Source: Phycisphaerae bacterium (lineage in GTDB: Bacteria; Planctomycetota; Phycisphaerae; Sedimentisphaerales; UBA12454). From it: a stretch of DNA of 5,099 bases. Below are positions 1 to 5,099 of this stretch, one piece after another. The notes beneath the pieces are model-generated. The model ran no database searches, had not been told where the DNA came from, and saw only the letters and a program-made list of their open reading frames with translations. Position numbers and translations under genes: made by a program. The stretch spans positions 1 to 5,099 of the forward strand of contig JAQTQF010000144.1 in assembly GCA_028712345.1 (NCBI GenBank), in the 5' to 3' direction. The stretch's first letter is position 1; each line of letters starts with the position of its first letter.

Positions 1-133
1 GAAAAATTATGACCCTTCTCTTGCACAGAAACTCAGGGACGGCGGATTGCTGACAAGAGACGGTAGAATGGTCGAAAGGAAGAAACCAGGCAAGGCCGGT
101 GCAAGGAAGCGATTCCAGTTCTCAAAACGCTGA
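1..133 (+). CDS. rpsI: 30S ribosomal protein S9, C-terminal 43 residues (5' end outside window)
   Basis: Reading from base 2, the frame gives a protein tail that runs through LRDGGLLTRDGRMVERKK and ends in RKRFQFSKR before TGA at 131-133. This is the characteristic C-terminus of bacterial S9 (uS9): the LLTRDxRMVERKKPG segment followed by a very basic tail ending in SKR. In the family this tail reaches into the decoding centre of the small subunit and contacts P-site tRNA. S9 is normally about 130 residues, so roughly the last third is present. The gene before it is usually rplM (L13), which would lie to the left and cannot be seen. The reading frame is intact. An intrinsic terminator 27 bases past the stop marks the end of the ribosomal-protein transcript. 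Confidence 0.96.
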   Translation, partial: KNYDPSLAQKLRDGGLLTRDGRMVERKKPGKAGARKRFQFSKR

Positions 134-162
134 TTGCAAATTATATTCAGGATTATTACAAT
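134..162 (+). promoter_or_regulatory. Candidate sigma70-type promoter for argC, overlapping the rpsI terminator
   Basis: TTGCAA at 134-139 (4 of 6 to the -35 consensus) and TACAAT at 157-162 (5 of 6 to the -10 consensus) are separated by exactly 17 bases. The predicted start, about 168-170, falls in the loop of the terminator hairpin. Transcripts made here would therefore carry only the 3' arm and could escape termination, whereas read-through from rpsI would meet the full hairpin. A second possible pair is TTCTCA (119-124) and TATATT (142-147), also 17 apart, but a transcript from it would include the whole hairpin. This is a pattern match only, with no experimental support. Confidence 0.4.
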
Positions 163-188
163 GGCCGCATATCAGCGGCCATTTTTTT
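160..188 (+). terminator. Intrinsic (rho-independent) terminator after rpsI
   Basis: AATGGCCGC (160-168) pairs perfectly with GCGGCCATT (175-183) around a 6-base loop. The stem is rich in GC at its loop end and runs into a T tract at 182-188. It starts 27 bases after the rpsI stop and ends 21 bases before the argC start codon, so it separates the ribosomal-protein transcript from argC. Confidence 0.9.
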
Positions 189-209
189 GTCAATATACAG
201 GAGTAAAAT

Positions 210-1214
210 ATGCTGCCAGTAGCAATTATAGGTGCAAGCGGATACACGGGCACCGAGGCCATCGAAATACTGATGCGTCATCCTAACGCTGAGATTACCT
301 ATCTCACCGCCCTGCCGGAAGAATGCGGAAATGTCGCTGAAGTTTTTCCGCGTTTCAAAGGTCGCTGCGCCCTTGATATCGAGCCGCTCGATATGAACAA
401 ACTGACAAAGAAAGCAAAGGTGGTTCTCTGCTGTCTGCCGCATAAGGTCTCTATGGGATTCGTACCCAAGCTTCTTGCTGCCAGCCTGAAAGTTATCGAC
501 TTCAGCGCAGACTACCGCATTAAAGATATAGCCGTTTATGAAAAATACTATCAGCCGCACACTGATGCCGAAAATCTTAAACACGCCGTTTACGGTCTGT
601 GTGAACTTTTCCGCGACAATATAAAGAATGCCGAGCTCATCGCAAATCCCGGCTGTTTTCCAACGAGCCTTATATTGGGCATTGCTCCTCTGCTGAAAAA
701 TAAACTCATTAAAGGCACAATTATTATTAACTCCGTTACAGGCGCGAGCGGCGCGGGGAAAAATCCGTCAAAGAGTTTTCATTTCCCGAATATGAATGAA
801 AACTTCTTCCCTTATGGTATCGGCAAGCATCGTCATCAGCCGGAGATGGAACAGATTGCCTCGGAGGTTGCCGGCTCTGACTTCGAGGTGCTCTTTCAGC
901 CGCATGTCGGGCCTTTCGATTACGGGATAATGTCCACCATCTACTGCGAACCGAAAGAGAAAATAACCGCTGAAAAAATCGCCGAACTCTATAAAAGCTT
1001 CTACAAAGACGAGCATTTTGTTCAGGTTCTCAATACCGCTCCGATACTGAAGGATATCGCCAAGACAAATTACTGTCATATCTATCCTGCCCTCTGCAAG
1101 GATAAGATAGTTATATTCAGCGCAATCGACAACCTGATTAAAGGCGCGTCCGGCCAGGCCATACAAAATATGAATATCATGTACGGCTTTGACGAAACGG
1201 CAGGACTCCTATAA
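210..1214 (+). CDS. argC: N-acetyl-gamma-glutamyl-phosphate reductase
   Basis: ArgC catalyses the NADPH-dependent reduction of N-acetylglutamyl-5-phosphate to N-acetylglutamate-5-semialdehyde, the third step of arginine/ornithine synthesis, in the cytoplasm. The 334-residue product has the usual length of the single-domain bacterial enzyme. Visible signatures are the Rossmann dinucleotide loop GASGYTG (residues 8-14), the catalytic-cysteine motif NPGCFPT with Cys149, the GKHRHQPE segment (205-212) with the conserved catalytic histidine region, and the family C-terminal stretch LIKGASGQAIQN (309-320). The ATG at 210 is preceded by AGGAG (199-203) with a 6-base spacer, so the start is well supported. 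No other arginine gene is in view, so it is not part of a compact arg cluster in this window. The next gene follows after 25 bases. No frameshift or missing key residue is seen. Confidence 0.97.
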   Translation: MLPVAIIGASGYTGTEAIEILMRHPNAEITYLTALPEECGNVAEVFPRFKGRCALDIEPLDMNKLTKKAKVVLCCLPHKVSMGFVPKLLAASLKVIDFSADYRIKDIAVYEKYYQPHTDAENLKHAVYGLCELFRDNIKNAELIANPGCFPTSLILGIAPLLKNKLIKGTIIINSVTGASGAGKNPSKSFHFPNMNENFFPYGIGKHRHQPEMEQIASEVAGSDFEVLFQPHVGPFDYGIMSTIYCEPKEKITAEKIAELYKSFYKDEHFVQVLNTAPILKDIAKTNYCHIYPALCKDKIVIFSAIDNLIKGASGQAIQNMNIMYGFDETAGLL

Positions 1215-1239
1215 ATACAAGGCATAAAGGAAAAGCTCT

Positions 1240-1626
1240 GTGGCCGAAATCGAAGTAGAATTATCTCGGATAATAATAGACGAGGCAACCGACCAGCAGG
1301 TTATCATCCTGAAGGAAAAGACCGGTACCCGCACTTTGCCCATTGTAATCGGGATATTTGAAATAATGGCTATCGACCGGAGACTCAAGGGCAAAAAAGC
1401 GATTCGACCGATGACGCATGATTTGCTCGGAAGTGTAATAGATTCGCTGGGCGCAAAAATTGAAAAGGTGGTTATCAGCGACCTGAAAAATCACACCTAT
1501 TACGCAACAATTCACCTAAATAATAAAGGGGAAAAAACGGAAGTCGATTCAAGGCCTTCTGACGCAATCGCCGTGGGCATCGCTACAAATGTGCCTATCT
1601 TCGTATCTGAACATGTGTTTGGATAG
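1240..1626 (+). CDS. BFN/DUF151 family protein (bifunctional nuclease domain)
   Basis: The 128-residue protein consists of essentially one BFN (DUF151) domain. Family hallmarks are RTLPIVIGIFE (31-41), RPMTHDLL (56-63), a region with the VxISDLKxxTYYA pattern (about 78-89), DSRPSDAIAVG (103-113) and the terminal PIFVSEHV (119-126). Plant and other members are described as having DNase/RNase activity, but for most bacterial members the role is unknown, so nuclease function here is inferred from the family name only. Some homologues carry a C-terminal UVR motif; this one stops right after the domain. The start is GTG at 1240 with AAAGGA at 1226-1231, 8 bases upstream. No ATG gives a full domain: the first downstream Met is residue 43, inside it. 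The 25-base gap to argC suggests cotranscription. I see no terminator in the 41 bases before the convergent RRM gene. Confidence 0.92.
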   Translation: MAEIEVELSRIIIDEATDQQVIILKEKTGTRTLPIVIGIFEIMAIDRRLKGKKAIRPMTHDLLGSVIDSLGAKIEKVVISDLKNHTYYATIHLNNKGEKTEVDSRPSDAIAVGIATNVPIFVSEHVFG

Positions 1627-1667
1627 GATATCGAAGGGAGGGAATTAGGTTTTTCCAGCGGGACAAA

Positions 1668-1919
1668 TTAACCTTTGGCCTTGGCTTCGTTAACCTTAAC
1701 CGTGTAACCGCCGCAGTTTTTCCCATCCAACGCTGTTATCGCTGCCTGAGCTTCAGCATCGCTGCTCATCTCGACAAAACCAAACCCCTTGCTTTGGCCG
1801 GTCTGACGATCAGTAACAATATAAGCTTTTTCAACTTTTCCAAATACGGAAAAAAGTGCCTGCAGACTTGCCTGGTCTGCCTTAGGACCCATATTCCCAA
1901 CATATATTTTCTTGCCCAT
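1668..1919 (-). CDS. Small single-RRM RNA-binding protein
   Basis: The 83-residue protein is one RNA recognition motif and almost nothing else. RNP2 is IYVGNM (residues 5-10) and RNP1 is KGFGFVEM (44-51), with the aromatic RNA-stacking residues Tyr6, Phe46 and Phe48 all present. The ASLQALFSVFG helix (17-27) and the EAQAAITALDG helix (56-66) complete the fold. Such short proteins occur in cyanobacteria (Rbp proteins, several cold-responsive), planctomycetes and other bacteria. They bind single-stranded RNA, and the targets of this one are unknown. The glycine-rich tail found in some cyanobacterial members is missing; the C-terminus is a short basic NEAKAKG. The ATG at 1917-1919 is the only possible start, since an in-frame TGA lies just upstream. 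Its Shine-Dalgarno site is poor (GGA about 10 bases upstream, AGG only 1 base away). It converges on the BFN gene and has its own promoter. Confidence 0.94.
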   Translation of the reverse strand: MGKKIYVGNMGPKADQASLQALFSVFGKVEKAYIVTDRQTGQSKGFGFVEMSSDAEAQAAITALDGKNCGGYTVKVNEAKAKG

Positions 1920-1941
1920 ACCTGTTGTCCATCATAAATTT

Positions 1942-1969
1942 TACTATAATAAAAGTTATTATACTATAA
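1942..1969. repeat. AT-rich inverted repeat with flanking direct repeats over the RRM-gene promoter
   Basis: TATAATAA (1945-1952) and TTATTATA (1956-1963) form a perfect 8-bp inverted repeat with a 3-base centre. TACTATAA occurs twice, at 1942-1949 and 1962-1969, exactly 20 bases apart, roughly two helical turns. The inverted repeat covers the -10 box and the predicted start of the RRM-gene promoter, so an operator role is possible. The composition is nearly pure A+T, which raises the odds of chance. Confidence 0.4.
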
Positions 1970-1985
1970 ATGTGTAAAAAAGCAA
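1958..1985 (-). promoter_or_regulatory. Sigma70-type promoter for the RRM gene
   Basis: Read on the minus strand, TTGCTT (1985-1980) is followed after 16 bases by a perfect TATAAT (1963-1958). Transcription would begin near 1951, giving a leader of about 30 bases before the ATG at 1919. The -35 box starts 11 bases past the lspA stop, so the promoter occupies the short lspA-RRM gap and gives the RRM gene independent expression. No hairpin terminator for the upstream lspA transcript is seen, so read-through may contribute as well. Confidence 0.6.
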
Positions 1986-1996
1986 TGAATATGAAT

Positions 1997-2557
1997 TTAT
2001 TGTTCAGATGATACGGCTTTGCTTTCTTTGCCATTGAAAAGAGTACTGATAATCAGGAAAAACACTGCTACTGTAAGCATAGAATCGGCAATATTGAACG
2101 CGGGAAAATGCCAATCGTTGTAATAAAAATCGAGGAAATCCCGCACCCTGCCATCGTTAAAAACCCTGTCGTATAAATTGCCGCAAATCCCGGCCGTCAT
2201 CAGGGCAAGCGAAAAAACGACCACCATTTGCTGTTCGCGCACAAACAGAAAGAACGCCAAAACGGCGATTATCGCGATTACGGAAATTATTATAAGCGGA
2301 ATAGTCCTGTTGGCGGCAATCCCCCAGGCAGCGCCGCTGTTTTCAACCAGCACAAGCTGAAAAAAACCGTCAATCACACCATACCGCTGCGGAGCAAGAG
2401 AATCAAGCCATTTAAAGACCGCCGACTTGGTCCACAAGTCGGCAACAAGGCCGGCAACAAAAACAGACCAGAATAAAAGGTGCCCACCCCTGAGACTCAT
2501 CCGCTTGGCAAAAAGCAAGCTTAGCGGACATTTACAATTTTCACCGGTTTCTGACAA
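1997..2557 (-). CDS. lspA: Lipoprotein signal peptidase (signal peptidase II)
   Basis: LspA is an inner-membrane aspartyl protease that removes the signal peptide of diacylglyceryl-modified prolipoproteins just before the lipobox cysteine. The catalytic pair is Asp140 in RVRDFLDF and Asp158 in FPAFNIADS. GNLYDR (126-131), ENSGAAWG (72-79) and the TM1 motif ADLWTK (39-44) are also typical. Four hydrophobic segments are seen at about 26-40, 86-105, 110-126 and 159-175. At 186 residues it is some 20 longer than usual because of an N-terminal extension containing CKC (8-10). I chose TTG at 2557-2555 because AGGGAG lies exactly 6 bases upstream. The ATG at 2500-2498 would give a family-typical 167 residues but has no good Shine-Dalgarno. 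It lies 10 bases downstream of the TPR lipoprotein gene and is almost certainly cotranscribed with it. Confidence 0.95.
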   Translation of the reverse strand: MSETGENCKCPLSLLFAKRMSLRGGHLLFWSVFVAGLVADLWTKSAVFKWLDSLAPQRYGVIDGFFQLVLVENSGAAWGIAANRTIPLIIISVIAIIAVLAFFLFVREQQMVVVFSLALMTAGICGNLYDRVFNDGRVRDFLDFYYNDWHFPAFNIADSMLTVAVFFLIISTLFNGKESKAVSSEQ

Positions 2558-2563
2558 GCCGAA

Positions 2564-2570
2564 CTCCCTA
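2564..2570 (-). promoter_or_regulatory. lspA ribosome-binding site overlapping the TPR-gene stop codon
   Basis: On the minus strand TAGGGAG (2570-2564) contains both the TAG stop of the TPR lipoprotein gene (2570-2568) and the AGGGAG Shine-Dalgarno of lspA. Six bases separate it from the TTG start. This arrangement decides the lspA start and suggests translational coupling: a ribosome ending the first gene sits on the initiation site of the second. Confidence 0.75.
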
Positions 2571-3560
2571 ATCTGCGTATTTTCGGTACAACTGCAACAG
2601 TTTATCCTGCATAGGATTTAGGTCCAACGACCTGCTCCAGTGATTGAGAGCCTTTTTTCTGAAATCCGCAGCCTGCGGCTCGTCAAGACTTTTAAGCATT
2701 CTGTATTTCATCATATACGCTACGCCAAGTCCCTTATGTGCCCGCCAGTCCTCAGGATTGGCCTGTGCGGCCATTTGATATTTTTCAATTGCCTGGTCAA
2801 TATCCCGAAGCTTCAGGCAGGTAAAGCCCAAATGCCGCCAGGCATCGCCATTGTCCGGATGTGCAGCAGTAACTTTTTCAAGTAGCTCTTTTGCCGCGTC
2901 AAACCGCTCGCTCCGCAGATATGCCATCGCAAGATCAAGCATTATCGCAGGATCATTACCATTTAGCTCTATGGCCTTTTTGTACGAATCGATTGCCAGT
3001 TCATTATCCTGCCGGGCGGTGTAAATATCGCCGAGAAGTTTTTCTATTTCACTATCGGTCGGCGCAAGGTCCCTGGCCGATTTGCCGTAACCGAGAGCCT
3101 TTTCGTAATCCTGCATATTATAATAAGCATCGGCGGCACCTAAGCGAGCTTCGGAACTTTGGGGGTCAATCTCGCCGGCTTTAACATAAGCATTAGCCGC
3201 AGAAGCAAAATCATTCATCAATCGATAAACCCTGCCGAGATCGCGAAAATCTTCGTAAGACCAGGGATTAATCTCAGTGGCTTTTTCGTAGGCTTTTGCG
3301 CTCTGTTCCAGGTTGTTCTGTTTGAGATAAATATTGCCCATAAGGGAATAAGCAAGGGCAAAATCGGGATTAATTTGCACGGCCTTGTTGAGTTTCTCAA
3401 CGGCCTGGGGGGCTTTGCCAGACTCGGCAAGCATCACAGCATCGACATAGAAGTTTACCGAATCGTCCTTTTTGGCTGATTCTGTACAGCCGGAAACCAA
3501 AACCAGCATCAAACAAACAATGCCCAACCGAACTATAAGCAGCTTAACACTCTTCGGCAT
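2568..3560 (-). CDS. TPR-repeat lipoprotein of unknown partner
   Basis: The 330-residue product begins with a lipoprotein signal peptide: basic residues Lys3, Lys6 and Arg11, a hydrophobic core (12-22) and the lipobox VSGC with Cys25 as the lipidation site. Residue +2 is Thr, not Asp, so an E. coli-like sorting rule would send it to the outer membrane. The rest is a run of tetratricopeptide repeats in strict 34-residue register. The turn prolines fall at 65, 99, 133, 167, 235 and 269, with Gly at the equivalent position 201. A final repeat ends at Pro316 after an extra 13 residues. TPR proteins are scaffolds for protein-protein contacts; no enzymatic domain is seen. The ATG at 3560-3558 has GAAAGGA (3574-3568) at 7 bases. 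It is the first gene of a unit with lspA. Specific function and partner cannot be named from sequence. Confidence 0.9.
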   Translation of the reverse strand: MPKSVKLLIVRLGIVCLMLVLVSGCTESAKKDDSVNFYVDAVMLAESGKAPQAVEKLNKAVQINPDFALAYSLMGNIYLKQNNLEQSAKAYEKATEINPWSYEDFRDLGRVYRLMNDFASAANAYVKAGEIDPQSSEARLGAADAYYNMQDYEKALGYGKSARDLAPTDSEIEKLLGDIYTARQDNELAIDSYKKAIELNGNDPAIMLDLAMAYLRSERFDAAKELLEKVTAAHPDNGDAWRHLGFTCLKLRDIDQAIEKYQMAAQANPEDWRAHKGLGVAYMMKYRMLKSLDEPQAADFRKKALNHWSRSLDLNPMQDKLLQLYRKYAD

Positions 3561-3615
3561 TTGTCAATCCTTTCACCAATCCTAAACTATTCGGTCGTAA
3601 AATCCGTTCCGGCTA

Positions 3616-3643
3616 ATTATACCAGACTAAAATATGCTGTCAA
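3616..3643 (-). promoter_or_regulatory. Consensus sigma70 promoter for the TPR lipoprotein-lspA unit
   Basis: On the minus strand a perfect TTGACA (3643-3638) and a perfect TATAAT (3621-3616) are 16 bases apart. TGG directly before TATAAT also supplies an extended -10 (TGn). The predicted start is near 3609, leaving a leader of about 49 bases before the ATG at 3560. Twelve of twelve consensus positions match, with a spacer one base short of the 17-base optimum. Confidence 0.85.
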
Positions 3644-3678
3644 AAGGTTTTAAGGAAACAACCGCTACAAAGTTCTTC

Positions 3679-3707
3679 TTGCAAAACAGCCGGTTTGGGG
3701 ATATAAA
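3679..3707 (+). promoter_or_regulatory. Candidate sigma70-type promoter for proS
   Basis: TTGCAA (3679-3684; 4 of 6 to consensus) and TATAAA (3702-3707; 5 of 6) are separated by exactly 17 bases. Transcription would start near 3714, about 53 bases before the proS ATG. It is divergent from the TPR-lspA promoter, with the two -35 boxes only about 35 bases apart. No T-box-like leader or attenuator hairpin is visible in the short leader. Confidence 0.55.
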
Positions 3708-3766
3708 AATCGTCTAAAGTAAGCGTTTATGTCAATTGAGGTAAAATCCGGATATTAGGAAAAACT

Positions 3767-5099
3767 ATGCGATACAGTAAGGCTCTTATACCGACAGTAA
3801 AAGAAGTCCCAGCCGATGCGGAGATTCCAAGTCATCAATTAATGCTCCGTGCCGGCCTGATGCGAAAAGTAGCCAGCGGAACATATACCTATCTACCGCT
3901 TGGCTGGCGGACGCTGAAAAAGGTTATGAATATCGTTCGCGACGAGATGGACAAAAGCGGCGCACAGGAAATTCTTATGCCCGCCGTCCAGCCGATGGAG
4001 CTTTGGGCCCAGACTGGACGAAATGTCGATTACGGACTGACGATGGCGCACTTTACCGACCGGCACGGGAGGGAAAATGTCTTAGCCCCCACCGCCGAGG
4101 AAGTCGTTACGAGCATCGCAGCCGGAGAAATAAAGTCATACAAACAACTGCCCGTCAATCTTTACCAGATTAGTTTTAAATTCCGCGACGAGTTCAGGCC
4201 GCGCTTCGGTGTGCTGCGCAGCCGGGAATTTATTATGAAAGATTCTTACAGTTTTCATAGCGACAACGAAAGCCTCGATGAGACTTATAAAATAATGTAT
4301 GACACTTACTGCAGAATTTTCAGCAGGTGCGGACTTAAATATGTAATCGTCGAGGCCGAGTCGGGCGAAATGGGCGGCAGCGGCTCGCATCAGTTTACAA
4401 TCCCCTGCGAGAGCGGCGAGGATGTAATCGTCCATACCGCCGACGGCAGTTATGCGGCAAATATCGAAAAAGCACCGGTTGATGCCCTGCCGGAGGTCCA
4501 ACGAAGCGGAAAATACGAAAAAATCGAAGAAATTCATACGCCGAACAAAAAAACAATCGATGAAATATGCGATTTCCTAAAAACAGACGCAAAACATCTC
4601 ATCAAAACGCTCGTTTATAAGTCCGGCGGAGAATTAGTACTTGTTCTCGTTCGCGGCGACTTTGATGTAAATCCGGAAAAACTCCGCTGCGCGGCGGGAG
4701 CAAGCATTGAACTTGCCGATGAAGCGGAAATTAAAAAACTAACCGGCGCCGAAGTCGGATTCGCAGGACCTGTCGGAATTGACAAGAAAGTAAATAAACT
4801 GATTATCGACCATTCTGTTTTGACAATCGAAGCGGGGATTAGCGGCGCAAATAAAACGGATTACCATATTAAGAATGTCGTGCCGGGCAGAGATTTTTCG
4901 ATTACAGGCGATAATGTCATTGTCGCTGATGTGAGAATCGCGGTTGAGGGCGATACATATAAGGGGAAGAAACTGCTGTTCAAGAGAGGAATCGAAGTCG
5001 GACAGGTTTTCAAACTCGGCACCAAATACTGCAGTAAGCTGAACGCAAATTTCCTTGACAAAGACAGTGTCGAGAAACCCTGCGTTATGGGCTGCTACG
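3767..5099 (+). CDS. proS: Prolyl-tRNA synthetase, bacterial type with editing domain (3' end outside window)
   Basis: ProRS attaches proline to tRNA-Pro in the cytoplasm. The 444 visible residues align in order with the roughly 570-residue bacterial-type enzyme. They show the N-terminal SHQLMLRAGLMRKVASG stretch (22-38), the motif 1 region (about 46-75), the active-site loop LAPTAEEVVT (106-115), motif 2 FRDEFRPRFGVLRSREF (139-155) and MKDSYSFH (157-164). An inserted YbaK-like editing domain at about 222-405 hydrolyses Ala-tRNA-Pro in the family, and its lysine in LIKTLVYK (Lys280) is conserved. RGIEVGQVFKLGTKY (407-421) follows, and the window ends in MGCY, the beginning of motif 3. The end of motif 3 and the anticodon-binding domain lie beyond 5099. 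The ATG has AGGA (3757-3760) at 6 bases. It is divergent from the TPR lipoprotein gene. No frameshift or stop is seen. Confidence 0.97.
   Translation, partial: MRYSKALIPTVKEVPADAEIPSHQLMLRAGLMRKVASGTYTYLPLGWRTLKKVMNIVRDEMDKSGAQEILMPAVQPMELWAQTGRNVDYGLTMAHFTDRHGRENVLAPTAEEVVTSIAAGEIKSYKQLPVNLYQISFKFRDEFRPRFGVLRSREFIMKDSYSFHSDNESLDETYKIMYDTYCRIFSRCGLKYVIVEAESGEMGGSGSHQFTIPCESGEDVIVHTADGSYAANIEKAPVDALPEVQRSGKYEKIEEIHTPNKKTIDEICDFLKTDAKHLIKTLVYKSGGELVLVLVRGDFDVNPEKLRCAAGASIELADEAEIKKLTGAEVGFAGPVGIDKKVNKLIIDHSVLTIEAGISGANKTDYHIKNVVPGRDFSITGDNVIVADVRIAVEGDTYKGKKLLFKRGIEVGQVFKLGTKYCSKLNANFLDKDSVEKPCVMGCY

Noticed and set aside
156..584. 142-codon open frame on the minus strand opposite argC
   Set aside because: It is antisense to a clearly conserved gene, shows no recognisable domain, and would run across the rpsI terminator. 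It is best explained as a shadow of argC codon usage.
1668..1710. Repeated TTAACC words near the 3' end of the RRM gene, considered as a terminator or protein-binding site
   Set aside because: They encode the VKVNEAK portion of the protein. The best stem is only about 5 bp and has no T tract.
3159..3479. 106-codon open frame on the plus strand opposite the TPR gene
   Set aside because: It is antisense to the repeat-coding region, and its regularity simply mirrors the TPR repeats.
3729..3758. Nine-codon open frame (ATG to TAG, MSIEVKSGY) in the proS leader, its stop overlapping the proS Shine-Dalgarno
   Set aside because: It has no convincing ribosome-binding site and no proline codons, so an attenuation role for a prolyl-tRNA synthetase is not supported. 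Such short frames arise easily by chance.
3561..3766. Possible T-box or other riboswitch ahead of proS
   Set aside because: The leader from the predicted start is only about 53 bases. It has no T-box sequence, no specifier-like stem and no terminator hairpin.
4136..4537. 133-codon open frame on the minus strand opposite proS
   Set aside because: It lies entirely inside the conserved proS coding region, with no domain, promoter or ribosome-binding site of its own.

Overview
This 5.1 kb window is ordinary bacterial housekeeping DNA, at an estimated 45-50% GC. It holds seven protein genes, of which five are complete and two are cut by the window edges. The gene complement is ribosomal protein S9, an arginine-biosynthesis reductase, a BFN/DUF151 protein, a small single-RRM RNA-binding protein, lipoprotein signal peptidase, a TPR lipoprotein and a bacterial-type prolyl-tRNA synthetase with an editing insertion. 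Recognisable sigma70-like promoters and Shine-Dalgarno sites accompany most genes. A Gram-negative-like bacterium with moderate GC is suggested. The style of the genes (small RRM protein, TPR lipoprotein, BFN protein) would fit a planctomycete of the Phycisphaerae type, but that is a weak inference from memory and no taxonomic marker here proves it.

Layout. Plus strand, 1-1626: the last 43 codons of rpsI end at 133 and are followed by a clear intrinsic terminator (160-188). Then come argC (210-1214) and, 25 bp later, a GTG-started BFN/DUF151 gene (1240-1626), probably cotranscribed with argC. A possible argC promoter sits between the rpsI stop and its terminator, with its -10 box inside the terminator stem.

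Minus strand, 1668-3560: the RRM gene (1668-1919) converges on the BFN gene with a 41 bp gap and has its own promoter with a perfect TATAAT. Upstream lies a two-gene unit read leftwards: a TPR lipoprotein gene (2568-3560) followed 10 bp later by lspA (1997-2557). The lspA ribosome-binding site overlaps the TPR stop codon. A promoter with perfect TTGACA and TATAAT boxes (3616-3643) drives this unit. Functionally the pair is coherent: the first gene encodes a lipobox-bearing precursor and the second the peptidase that cuts lipoprotein precursors.

Plus strand, 3679-5099: proS is transcribed divergently from the TPR gene from a promoter at 3679-3707 and runs off the right edge after 444 codons, just at the start of motif 3. 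The 206 bp between the two divergent genes (3561-3766) holds the two promoters and both ribosome-binding sites, and I see nothing else in it.

I found no mobile element, CRISPR array, tRNA, rRNA, riboswitch or toxin/defence gene, and no convincing undescribed system. The points most worth a second look are local regulatory arrangements and the odd 5' end of lspA.
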